64,000 nt of DNA, from the NCBI GenBank assembly GCA_037576215.1, contig JBANDB010000006.1:62001-126000 (forward strand), given 5' to 3'. How positions within the stretch are numbered: the stretch's first letter is position 1; every line of letters starts with the position of its first letter. The stretch is from Armillaria gallica (lineage: Eukaryota; Basidiomycota; Agaricomycetes; Agaricales; Physalacriaceae). The position numbers were made by a program, and so were the translations under genes. The notes below the pieces were generated by a model, which ran no database searches, was not told the origin of the DNA, and saw only the letters and a program-made list of their open reading frames with translations. Below are positions 47,866 through 60,200 of this stretch, one piece after another.

Positions 47866-48985
47866 ATGTCTACCAATGAAAGTATGTCGCCATTCCGAGT
47901 CCAGGCTCGAGCTCAGATCATCCTTTGATACAGGCACTCAGTCCAGTACCTCGCCCTCTGTCCCTGCTCCCAAAAGTGAGGATAACCCACCGACTCAACC
48001 CATTCCACGTAGTAAGTATTCAGCTAACTCCGGCTGCACCGTGTATATTGATGCTTGTAAAGGGGACCCAGATACTACCTACCTGCTTCCAAAGTGGGTG
48101 TACATCCGCGACAGAAATGGTCGCTATCTTTCTGTCCGCCCGGGCCCAGTCTATGGCACTCTCACTTTCCGAGAAGGTGATGCGGACATCACCAGCGCCT
48201 TCCAGGCCGTTCCTCGAGGATCTCGGTACGGTTTCCAGGGCAGTAACAGCAATTATATCATGCGTTACTACAACGGGTGGTTAAGCTGCGACAACCCCGA
48301 GACCGGTGCATCGTACCAAATCATTACTGTCACTAGCAATTATGCCTACTTGCAGGACAATTATACTGAGTCCGCCCGCTTCCCGTCCAGCGATCTAGAT
48401 GGGAATGGACGTCCAATCTGCTACGACTACATCAAAGACTCCTCTCGATTCGAAATCGTCCAGGCCGCTATCAAGAACGAGATTTTCGACGTCAATTACG
48501 ACATTTCCGGTGCCCAGATACGCGAAGCGACTCCCGTCATTGCGCTCAGTACGTCCGTTCGCAATGACTCCGATGGTGACGCCAACCAGACCCTCACTTA
48601 CTCGTACGAGAAGTCGAAAGTTGGCACTTGGAACAATACTGCTGGCGTTACACTTGGGGTGTCGACGACTTTTTCGGCAGGCGTACCGTTTGTTGCAAGC
48701 GCCGAATTCGAAGTGTCGGTTTCCGCTTCGTATTCCCATGAGTGGGGTGGCGAAGAAGGGGAAACCGAAACCATATCATCGTCCACTACGGTCACCGTCC
48801 CTCCCAAGAAGAAAGCGCGCGCAACCATTATCATCAGGAATGCTCAGATCGATGTTGGGTTCACCTACAAGGAGAGGGTTTTGTGGACGAATGGGCAGAG
48901 CGAAGAGAATGTGAAGTCGGGAGTTTACAAGAACGTAGACTCCTGGCACGTTGATGTCCAGCTTGACAACTGGGAGGACGCGTAG
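47866..48985 (+). CDS. Aerolysin-type pore-forming protein with an N-terminal beta-trefoil/agglutinin-like domain
   Basis: Two exons (47866-47881 and 47934-48985), joined by a 52-bp GT-AG intron, give 355 residues. After a Ser/Pro-rich start, residues about 45-140 look like an agglutinin or trefoil domain: LPKWVYIRDRNGRYLSVR, then FQAVPRGSRYGFQG and RYYNGWLSCDN. The C-terminal part (about 190-355) is beta-rich with alternating Ser/Thr strands (TLTYSYEKSKVGTWNN, then VSVSASYSHEW, then SSTTVTVPPKKKARATI), the pattern of aerolysin-like toxins and of mushroom haemolytic lectins. It lacks a signal peptide, as fungal members often do. The start lies about 100 bp from the end of the fold-back element, so its promoter is at or inside that repeat. 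Target cells are unknown. Confidence 0.75.
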
Positions 48986-49724
48986 TGGTGAGTAAAATTC
49001 CTTTCACGGACAATTTAATGCTTACTACAGAGAATAGAGCCTTTCGGTGCCTCGATTACCAAATATGCGCAACAAGTTATCCAAAGTGAAGCGAGAATAG
49101 CGAAGAAGTATTAGCGCGTGTACAATATATGCAGAGTGTGTTCCCAAGTTGTAACAAAGAATGTTTTCATCGTGTTAGGATCAATGAGAGCCCTGCTCTT
49201 AAAGTATGAGACTGGTAGAGTAACGAAGATTGCTATGACTCAACTGCTCCGAATAGCTCCAGAACACTGATAAATGTCAATTCGGCGACTTCAGCGCGTC
49301 TGCGAGCTTGAGAGTCGTCGGGGTCGATTGTCTATTTGCGGATCGTGAATATGAAAGAGAAGTGAGTTAACTACAATCAATGTCTTTGTGACCGACGTCG
49401 TCGTTGGAAAGCGCTGGGGGGATTTACAAAAGATCATTTATACGGTGATTCTCCGCACCATTGCATCTTCTCTTTGAGCTGGAAACCTTCCACTCTCCCA
49501 CCCAGGGCCGAGTAAATGTTTGAGTTACGGAAGACGTGGTGCGCTAGCAATCCCATCGCCGCCTTGATTCTGCATGCAACGATGGACCTTAAGAATCGTA
49601 ACATTAGTCCGGGCATTCAATGACGCCCGTCCCCCGCTCTAAATTGAGAGCGGATCACGATCTATCTTGAACGGAGCTGTGTTCTACCTCATATTGGCGA
49701 TGTTCATGGCGCCTCCTGGGATGT
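48986..49724. other. 3' flank of the pore-forming protein gene
   Basis: About 740 bp with no supported coding frame. The minus-strand frame at 49434-49616 has no family resemblance. Confidence 0.4.
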
Positions 49725-50290
49725 CATAGTGGACCTCGCCGCACGTTGGTAAAACGGAGGGGGAGTCATCGACGAAGCAGATGATACAGCCAAATCTCTG
49801 AGCTCAGAGCTGTGCATGGAGCCCGACGGAAGGGTTCGGCCGAAAGTTCACCACGTCGATTGGACGGAACTGTGGACGAAAATTTCACGTTACAGCGCGT
49901 CATCGTGCATAATGTTTGCTGACCTTTACAAGTCTTTCTATGCCTTGCCTGGCCGCCCTTGGTAGATCCGAAAATTCCGACGCCGAGCTCGAAAGGTGTA
50001 CCTAAGCGGTATTCTTGTGCCGTATGAATTTTCAAGCATCCATCTAGGTCACGGAGGGCGCCTACGAATCATTTAGTCTTCATCGAGCCTATAGAACTGT
50101 TGAGACTACTTGGAGCCGGAACGACTGAGGCACATTATAACACCTTTCGGAGGAGTCTCGTGCTTCCAGAACTGTAAGGTCAACACCAGACTCACGGAAA
50201 ACGGACCCAAAGAACCGGTTTGGTCGGCTTTATGATTCTTTCTCCAATTTGGCTGGGAAATGGTTGAACCATAGAGTCCAAACGGCGGCA
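49725..50290. repeat. Dispersed repeat, copy 2
   Basis: The homologue of 42470-42965 in the same orientation, slightly longer because of small insertions. It keeps the 'gacctcgcc', 'ggttcggccgaaag' and 'ctcgtgcttccagaactg' landmarks. It lies between the pore-forming protein gene and the NRPS. Confidence 0.6.
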
Positions 50291-51220
50291 TTTCCTCAGG
50301 GCTGACGCCTTTCTGAAAAACGATCCGAAGGTTACCGTCACTCCGCGTCTGTTGTGCGCCTAGGTAGGCTTAGGTTGCGCACTCGGGGCCGATTGTGACA
50401 TTCTCCACAAATATGAGGCCCCAATTATGAGCGGCATGATCGCTCATGATGGTGACGGACCGTTGCGACTGTATGATTTGAGATGATTTGCTCGGCCCTG
50501 CCTGATTTGCATCAGGGTGTTTTCTGTGACGTCACCTTAGGAGGACTTTCCGAAATTATGGACCGCAAAATGTAAAGAAGAAAAACATACAGCGTTCAAT
50601 ACTTGTCGGTCGGGCAAGGGTATGAGGGCGGAGTCGCGTGGTAGTCAGGTTCAGTGGCGTTGGTGCATGCGTGTGGTCAGCAACCGCGCCGGGTCGTTAA
50701 CTGCGTACGGGAATTAGTCGTCAAAATTCTCAAATGGTGGTAAACCCGATGGAATTGGCTGTTCATTGAACCTGGCTTGATCCGCATATGGATATCAGGG
50801 CATGACCACCGGTCTAGGAGTCGTGTGGTACTGTCAAGGGTTCTTACCTGAAATGAACTGGAATGGAGCCGTAGGGGTTCACGCTTCCAAAGCCATGAAA
50901 CTTACAAGCATCATTGGCCAGTAGATGACTCCAGCGCATGTTCACTACTCTCCAAAAGTAAATGACCACATGGTCTTCATACAGATGGAGACAGGATATA
51001 TTCTGGAACGTAACCTCTCGGAAAATTGATTTTGGAGAGAATCCCGGAATCAGAAACTATCTGATAAGATCACATAGGTCCAGGTTCGATGACGCAAGCC
51101 AAGATTAGGCAGAAATTATCTGATAAGATGCGAATGCTTGAATTACCGCAGTAAAAAAAAGCCCCCGAGACGAGTACATTCAAAGTCTTGAACGTGCTTG
51201 AGATAACATACGCAGCGAAT
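50291..51220. other. Upstream region of the NRPS gene
   Basis: About 930 bp without a supported gene. It should contain the NRPS promoter. I looked for a GATA pair (iron-regulator site) and saw only scattered single GATAs (for example 51065 and 51126), too common to be meaningful. Confidence 0.4.
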
Positions 51221-54200
51221 ATGGACTCTTCGTCGCCAGAAGATCCTGTGCGTGCATTGCCCCCAACTCGTATTCCGTGTTTCTTCCCTTCCATCGCCGG
51301 TGGTACCCAAGACCCGTTCACTGTCATCACACTTGACGTTACTGCTTCAGCTTCTGCACCAGCGGATGTTGTTGCCTTCGCCTCTGTTGTGCGCACGCTG
51401 ATAGGGACGACCGGCGAGTTTGCGTTTAGGTTCCAAGACGATGCCTGTGTTGTTGCCGAAGGAAGAGACGAGCAAGACGCGACAGAGCATTTAATAACGT
51501 GCCGGAATTCCCAGGTAACCGGCCTAGAGGCTGTAGAGGTTCAACTATCGTCGTCGTTGTCGACAGAATCCAAGGTGCGTCCAAGTCCCGACGCAGTTGC
51601 CGACGATGATTCTCATGATCACGTGCTCGGGCAGACCCTTGCAGCAGTTTTATTCCATCTCCACATCAGTCCCTCGTCTCTCGTCCTCCAATTCTCCGAA
51701 AAACATATTCCAGACTCTCTGGCATGGCGCTTGCTGCACTTGTATACCCAAGAAAGCGGTACTGCCTCCGGTGCCGTTGACGGCAAACTTTCCCTCGTAA
51801 ATCACCCACCGCAGGCCTACCCAGCGTTCTCAAATGAACGGCCCGCTCTTCTTCACAGCGCATTCCTCGACAAAGCCGCTGCTAATCCGGGTGCAACGGC
51901 CGTTGACTTCTTGGACGCTCAGAATTTACCGCGTCGTGCTATATCTTACCGCCAGCTGGACCAGCAGTCATATACCATTGCCCGAATTCTGCGCCATTTG
52001 ATCCACGACACGAAAAGTATTATCCCGTTGGCACTACCCCCTTCTCCGGAGCTTTATGTCGGATACATATCAGTTCTACGCGCAGGCTGCGCGTTTTCAC
52101 CCCTTCCGGGTCTGGATGCCGCACCTGTTGAGCGTATCGTGGAGTTGGTGCGAGACGTTTACGCACCAGTCGTTCTTGGGATAGGATCTCGCCCTGAGTG
52201 GATGGATGCTGTCGAGGACGTGTATTGGGTGGATGTAGCATCTGCTGTAGTACCAGCAGAAGCACCTCTGGAATGGGAAGCGCCCTGTGGGTCAGACCTA
52301 GCATATGGTGTGTGATTGATCTATAAAATCTAGAATAATTTATTCATCTTTTGGTAGTTCTTTTTACTTCTGGGTCGACAGGAAAACCTAAAGGTGTCCA
52401 GATTACCCATTTGGCAGCAGCATGTTCCATCTCCTCCCATTTAGCGGTTCGTGCTCTTCCTCCGGGAACTCGTTGGTTCCAGTTTGCGGCCTCAACTTTT
52501 GACCCGGTGGGTAGTTTTCCTATTTTCTATTCTCACCCCGTTCTCATTCCCTTTAGTCTCTTATGGAGACGTTTATGAACTTCTCTTCCGGCACAACGAT
52601 ATGCGCTGCCAACCGTCAACGTCTACTCACGAATCCGGAAGCTGTTCTTTCAGAACTCAACTGCTCTCATATGATGGCTACCCCAAGTTTTGCGGCTATG
52701 CTGCGTCCTGAACGCATAGGACCGTCGTTTGAGCTTTGGACCATGGGTGAACGCCTTTCCGAACGCGTCATCGATGCATTCAGCAGACCAGACCAGGGAT
52801 ATGTCCTCTGTAATGCTTATGTGAGCTCTCTTTCTTCAGGGAGAGTTGTATAGGCTAACTAGCGTTGCTCAGGGTCCGACAGAGGCTGCCATTAACGTGA
52901 CATTGCGTCTTCACCCCCGCAATGAATCTGGTGCACGCCTTGGTCCGCCTATATCGACCGCCTCTATGATGGTTTTGCATCCCACCGAGCCCAGACTTGT
53001 GCCGCTTGGGTTTCCGGGAGAGTTAGGGTTAGGAGGTCCTCAGCTGGCGAAGGGGTATGTCCATGTTGTTCATCCATTTGCTCGTAGTCATCTGAGTTCT
53101 AGATACCTGAATATGCCAGAGCAAACGGCCTGTGCGTTTGTTGAAATTGATGGGATTGGACGCGTTTATCGCACAGGTGATCGTGCGCGCGTAGTAATCG
53201 ACGAAGGAGGTCGGTGGTCGGGAATCGAATACCTCGGTCGCATGGGAATAGACCAGGTAAAGCTTAGCGGTAGGCGTGTGGAATTGGGGGAGGTCTGTAT
53301 TTTCATCCATTTTAGCTAACCGAGACTAACAATGTGTTCTTTGTTCGTAGATCGAGGCCATCTTATTATCTGTCGCCGGTGTCCAATCGGCACACGCGGT
53401 CGTTCACAAGTCCGACTCCGGCGCCGAACAACTTCTCGCCTTAATCACGCCAGAAGAACAGAGCCTGGTCGATGAAGCGAGCCGTGTCGCTGAAGCTCGC
53501 CTTCCGGCCCATATGCGACCTGTCGGTTATTTTCTTGCACAGACAACGCCCAGGTCGACGGCTGGAAAAGCAGATCGTCGAGCTATAGCTAAACTTGTAG
53601 CAACGCTCTTCTCAGAAGCTCAGTTCATCGCTGAGACCAAGGAAGATGCTGGAAGTGATGTAGATCCTGAGATCCTGGAGACTGTTGTTAAGCTTGTCGC
53701 TGAGACCGCCGAACTGGAAGAGGGCGCCATTTCGCTCAACGCTAGCTTTATCTCCCTTGGCATCGACTCCCTGCGGGGTGTCCGTTTCTTGACTCTTGCT
53801 CGCGAGGCCGGTTTCAAAAGTTTAGCCATTCTTGATGTGGTTCGTGTCATGTCTTTTCTTGACGCGTTAACTCATATGGAATTTTATATCAGCTACATAA
53901 CCCGACGCCTCTGTATCTTACTCGGAGGATCATGGAGAGTCAAGACCAAGACGACGATCCCGATACTCCTACTAAGCATGTCGAAATTTTGGAGCGGTTC
54001 GCGGTAGAAGCAGGACCTGCCGTACGGCAAGAACACGACCACGTGGACCGGATCACGCCGGCTACACCAATGCAAGCCAGTTTACTTGCACTATATCTAC
54101 GTTCTGAAGGACAGTCTGGCTATATCAATCATTCGATTTATTCTCTCAAAAAGGAGATCGATCTAAATCGCTTCAAGCGGGCATGGGAAGCAGTAGTTCA

Positions 54201-57200
54201 CCACAATGCGATATTGCGCACTTCGTTTGTCTTGGTCGATAACAGTGCCATCAGCCCGTTTGCGTTGGTTTCCGGTGAAGAATACGACGTTCGCTGGATC
54301 GAGGACTTGGGAGATGATGTGGATGCACTGATAGAAGACTATGTTGAGCGCACGCCCCGAAACCTTTCGCTCCGTCACCCATGGGCAGTGGCATTGATGC
54401 GCAATAACGACTCATCTGATGTTAGGTTTGTGCTGACGCTTCACCATGCGCTTTTCGGTGAGTTTTTTTCATGTTCTAAATCAGTTATGTACTTAGCAAG
54501 GACCATAGATGGTGCTTCACTTGCGCTCATGCTTGAGGAACTCGCTGCTTTATATCACGATCCTAGCGTGATGATTCCTCGGGAGGATTTCAAGAATGCT
54601 ATTATTGATGTCCTCAATGCTGATATGGACGCGTGTAACGATTATTGGGTCGAAGAGCTCAAAGGTAACCCATCCGAGACGTAGCACGGTTCAGAGTCTG
54701 ACTGTTGAACTAGATTTCACTCCTGACTCTTTTCCCGATCTCACGGGCCTTCGACAGTTCGCTAAGCAGCCGGGATTCCATGTATCGACGGTGATGTCGT
54801 CGACATCCATGTCTGACCTTGTTCGCAAGGCTCGAAAGCTCAATGTGACGCCATTAGCCGTGGTACAAGCTGCGTGGGCTAGCATTTTGGTGCGCATATC
54901 TTTTTCCGTTGCTCGTATTCTATTGATTCCTGGGTAGCTTGCTTACTCTGAGTCCGACGCTGAGGACATCGTCTTTGGTAGCATTGTTGGCGGTCGTACT
55001 TCCGAATCTCTCGAGCATACTGTCGGTCCCATGTTTACTGCGGTACCTGTGCGCGTTCGCAACGTTACCGGGGCTACTACAGGCGACCTCTTGTCCCGCT
55101 TGGTACGGAGTAATGTCGACAGTCTTATCAAGCGGCACCCTCCTGTCACAGTTCTGAGCGGTGCCAATGGTATCATCTATGATACTACGGTTGCTTTGCA
55201 GCAGTTCGGACGAGGTGCATCTCAAACAGAGCTATGGACGTCAGCAACATATCCGGCCATGGGCACGGAGGTAGAGCTGAAATGTAAAACCTTGTTATAT
55301 GTGAGCTGACGAAAGCATTCTAGTTCGCCGTCGTTCTTGAAATTTGGCCCGAAGAAGGCGACGTTATTCGTCTCCGAGCAACGTGTTCGAACAATGTTCT
55401 CATCCCCACCGCTAGCGAGGCCATGTTACAACAGTTTGATGATATCCTCAGGAATATCCTAGACAGACCAACAGACCTGCCTTTTTTGCATGCTACGTCT
55501 GGTGTTCGACACGAGTTGCAGGCCTCCATCAATCCGGTGCCAACACTACAGCCAGTATTGCCTTCGACACTGATTCACCATGAATTCGAACAGAATGCTC
55601 GGTTGCAACCCGACGCCCTGGCCGTTTGGTTTAAGCCTGACTTGGTGCACCCGGATAGGGACGTACGCTGGACCTATGGAGAACTTGATCGTCGAGCGAA
55701 CCAGCTGGCACACCACCTGGTCAAGACTTACGGCGAACTCTATGGCACACCAATTCCTCTGTGCATGGAAAAGTGTCCCGAACTCTACGTCGCTATACTG
55801 GGTGTGGTTAAGGTTTGTTGGTTCGCAGTCGGTTCTATCTTGTTTAGTTGACGCTCTATCTAGGCTGGAGGCTGCTGGTGTCCGGTTGACCATGCCGCTC
55901 CAGAGTTGCGAAAGAAAGACCTCTTTCTTCGGGCCGGTGGACCGGTGGTGCTGGTTCCGAATCAGGAATCGTGCCACGAGTTACGCTCGGCTATTCCCGA
56001 AGGGCTAGATGTTTTAGCCCTTGACGACGCGCGATTACTTGACGAGCCTGAAGATGTGCCAGTCGTCGACACTAGCTCAGCCCATTTAGCGTATCTGATC
56101 TGGACAAGTGGTACTACTGGAGTGCCGAAGGTTCGTCGTCTCTTCTGATGCTCGTTTTCGTAGCTCAGCGTATGTTTTGCAGGGCGTACCGATCGAACAC
56201 AGAGCGGCTGTGCAAGCTCTAACGGTGTTACAAGAAGCAATCCCGTTTAATTCAACTGGTGTTCGTTGTTTGAATTTCTCTGCATACACGTAGGCGTAAA
56301 TATCTCAGCGCTAACTTCGATTGTTCTAACGCTTGTCTGCCAGGTTTGACGTCTCAGTAAGCTAAGGCTTATTCATTATCACGACAAATTTGACTAAAGG
56401 AACAAAAGATACTCGATGTTTTCTACGCCCTGGGCAAGTCATGCGGGACTCTTTGCTCTTCAAGCAAAGACCTCCTCGTTGGGCAGTTTGCAGATGTCGT
56501 CGCTAGTTTCCAAGCAACACACGCATTTGTACGCCGTTTCTCTTATGTATATATCAGGTAACTAACACAAGTAATGCAATCAAGTTGACTCCGGCATTTA
56601 TGGCGCAAACCACACTAAGTGCCTGTGACTCGCTCGAAAGTCTAATCAGTATCGGAGAGAAATTGCCCGATACTGTCGCAGATGCTTGGTCTCGACCGGG
56701 GACAGTATCGCTCAACACATACGGTACGCAGTCTGCGTGGTCATATCTTCTTTGTATCTTCAATTTTATCTCAGGCCCGGCGGAAGCTACTATAATCGCG
56801 ACATGTAAGGCGTTCTGAAGGTTTTGTCTACAAGGTTTTTACTATTAGAACAGATCGTCGTTTCCAGCCGAATGAGGCCACCAAGGCTCAGAATGTTGGC
56901 CTTCCTATCCCAACTATCAGTTGCTTCGCCGTTCAGAATGAACGTGTCTTACTTCGTGGTGCTGTGGGCGAATTGGGTACATCGACTGCCTCTGCTCAGC
57001 TATTTCAACCTGCTCATCATGCTTCTTCTTCGCTACAGCTCTGGGTGGCTATCAAAATGCTCGCGGATATCACAATCAGCTTGATATGACTTCGAAGAAG
57101 TTCATTGATCACCCTATCGCCGGGAAAATTTACTTGACTGGGGATATCGTTCGCGTACGTTCTGCGCAACCAAAGCATGTATATTGTTTAACATGTGTTC

Positions 57201-60200
57201 TAGTTCCTTCACGATGGAACATGCGAATTTGTTGGTCGAAACGATGACTTAGTAAAGCTTGGCGGTGCGTCCCCCTTATACTGTCGTAAACTTGTATCTC
57301 AACATCTACCAGGCATCCGGGTCGAACTGTCCGAAATAAGCGCAGCGTTAGGTTCTTGTCACCCTCTTGCACGAGAAGCGTCCACAATGCTGCTATCTAG
57401 ACCCGAGTAAGTTTGAATATTACACCAGTTCTTCGCGCGCTAAGCGAGTCAAACATAGCCGTCCTCGAAAGGTAGTCTGTACCTTTATCTCCGCACCCAC
57501 CCTCGGCGACGATGGAAAAGTGTGTACTGACCAAGAAGCCGTCGCGATTGCCTGCGCTGCTAGGCGGCATGCAGATTTATCCTTGCCCGTCTTCATGCAT
57601 CCGAAGTACGTAGCTTGCGACCCTTGAAGTGTATTTGACTAACATCACATAATAAGCGTCATCGTGGTGATTCAACACATTCCACATACTGCATCTAATA
57701 AGGTGGATAGAAAAGCACTCGGAGAATACTATGCTTCGATGGATATTTCGGCATGGGAGTCAGCCATTGCCATTGCAATGGGCGACGACGACGACAAAGC
57801 TTGGTCTACAGGCGAGGAAAAGATTAGAACCGTGCTTTCGGATCTCACAGATACACCGGTTGACTCCATCAGTAAAACCACTCGTTTTGCTGCACTAGGC
57901 ATTGATTCGGTAAGTTCACATTGCTGCTCTGTTGTTTTTAGCTAAAACTAGCAGATCCGCGCCGTTCAACTGGCTTCGCGTCTTCGTGGAGTAGGTCTTC
58001 CAGTCGCTGTCAGTGATATTCTACGCCATCCAACCACCAAGCAACTGGCTAGAATGATCCTGTCTAGTGAGTCCTCCGAATCGTCCAGCCCGGAGCCTAT
58101 ATGCGCATGGTTTGAAGAGTTCGACTCACTATGGCGACCATGTGTGCAACGTACTCTTCAAGATGTCGCGCGCGTCCTCCCATGCACGCCCTGTAAGTTT
58201 CATATGTGAATTAACTGAGTTCGGTGAACTTACCAGTCGCTCTTCTCAGTGCAAGAAGGCATGCTCGGTGAAACAGTCAAACATGAAGCCGCATACTGGT
58301 CCCATCGCCTGTTCTCCTTTGGCAGGGCCGTCAATTTAGACAAGTTGTTAGACGCATGGACGGACGTTGCGACCCGCACAGAAGCCCTAAGGATGGTTTT
58401 TCTTCCTGCAGCCGCCTATTCTATAGACGGCGCCGATTCAGCCTCTTCACCGTCAGTGCCACCTCTTTCTTTCTGGTTGCATCGCTAATTTTGGACGACA
58501 GTGTGTTTATCCAAGCACTTCTATCGCAGCCGCTCGTTCATGCTACTCGCCAGCGATGCAATAGACGAAACGTGAACAATGATGCAGAACAGACTGCCCG
58601 GAGCATCGTCGTGTCACGAATAGGATCGCAGTTACCACCTTGGTCGCTGACTATCTTCGAAACGGACAACGACATGCAATCTTGGTTGATGTTGAGCATC
58701 CACCATGCGTTGTACGACGCAGATGCCATCGGATACCTTTTGGCTGATGTACAGACTTCCTATGAAGGAGGTAGTCCCAGCCCCCGCCTGCAATTGTCAA
58801 GTGCTCTGTCGCTGGTGTCTGGCAACACTGATCCCAGATTATCTGACGTTTTCTGGCAGGATGTTCTAAGTCCTTTCGCAGACGAGCATGCCAATTTCTG
58901 GCCAAACCTGTCTTCTGACGAGGATTTCGGCCGCGAGACTCGCTTTTATTCGTCTTCCTTCGAGCCCGACAGAAATGCCCTTGCTCGTGCCGCAAGTGAA
59001 GCCCAGTCCTCCATCAGTCACGTCTTACAAGCTGCGTGGTCCTACATACTATCCTCGTACCTTCGAACAGATAAGGTTGTCTTTGGAGAGACGCTCTCTG
59101 TTCGGGTAGGAAATGCCAAGCTGGCGAGTGCAATAGCCCCTTTGATAACCACCACTCCAGTCGCCGCGAGGATCATCGGAGATTCTTCACCTCGGATTCT
59201 TATCAGTGCGATCGCCAGCCTATCTAGACAGTGCGTAAACCACAGGTTTGTTTCACTGCAGCGAGTTCGTCGAATACTCCAGAAGCCAGTTCGCCAACCA
59301 GTCTTTCCGTCAATCTTTGTCATATATTCGGTGGATGAAGAGGCCCCCCCACAAACTGCTCAAAGCCTCTGGGCTGATTGCACTGATATCGCAAACCTCG
59401 GCGTGGAGCACCCTCTGGCAGTTAATGTCGCCGTCACGGCCAATAAAGTGGTTGTGAACGTTCTAGGAAGTAGCGACTCTATGTATGTACCACGCATATC
59501 CCCGGCGTTGACCATCTGATGAAACAACAGGGCCCTCAAACAAGTGAAACTATTAGCAGATCAGTTCAGTGCGGTGTTGGCGGTTATGTTAGAAGCCTTG
59601 GACAGACCACTTTCGAACCTGTTCCTTGGCCTTAAGGAGAATCACCTCTCTGTGCTTAGGTCGATCCCTATTCCGAATTTCTCGGGCTCATCTGGCTTTG
59701 AGCCTATCCAATGGCTTTCGAAGCGCGCTCTCACGTCTCCGGATGAAATTGCTGTGTCTGTTTATAAAGCAAAGAAAGGCGCTCACTCCACTTGGACTTT
59801 CAGAGAACTCGATGAGGTCAGCCGAAAATACTGATCGTGAATTGCATTAATTGCGTCCTAGGCCTCCAATCGTGTCGCTCACTGGATTCGCCGGGGAACC
59901 ACATGTCCTGGTGTTATTGCATTGTGTATGCCCCAATGTCATGCAATGTTCGCTTATCAGTTCGGGTGTGTTCTCATTTTTTGCTTCAAGAAGATGTCAT
60001 TGACGATTAAGTGGCCAGGATAATGAAGTCCGGTTGTGTAAGTGGTTGTTCTGTCACTCTAAACGTGTTGACCCTAGAACTCTGCAACAGATTTATCTTC
60101 CGATTGGATACGAGATTCCCGCCTTTCGCAAGAGGTTATTATTCCGTGCCGGAGGTGCTTCTCTAGTTTTCGCTACGGCAAGTTGTGCAGATGACTTCGT

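Noticed and set aside
51188..51220. NRPS start at 51188
   Set aside because: This is a TTG. The first in-frame ATG is 51221.
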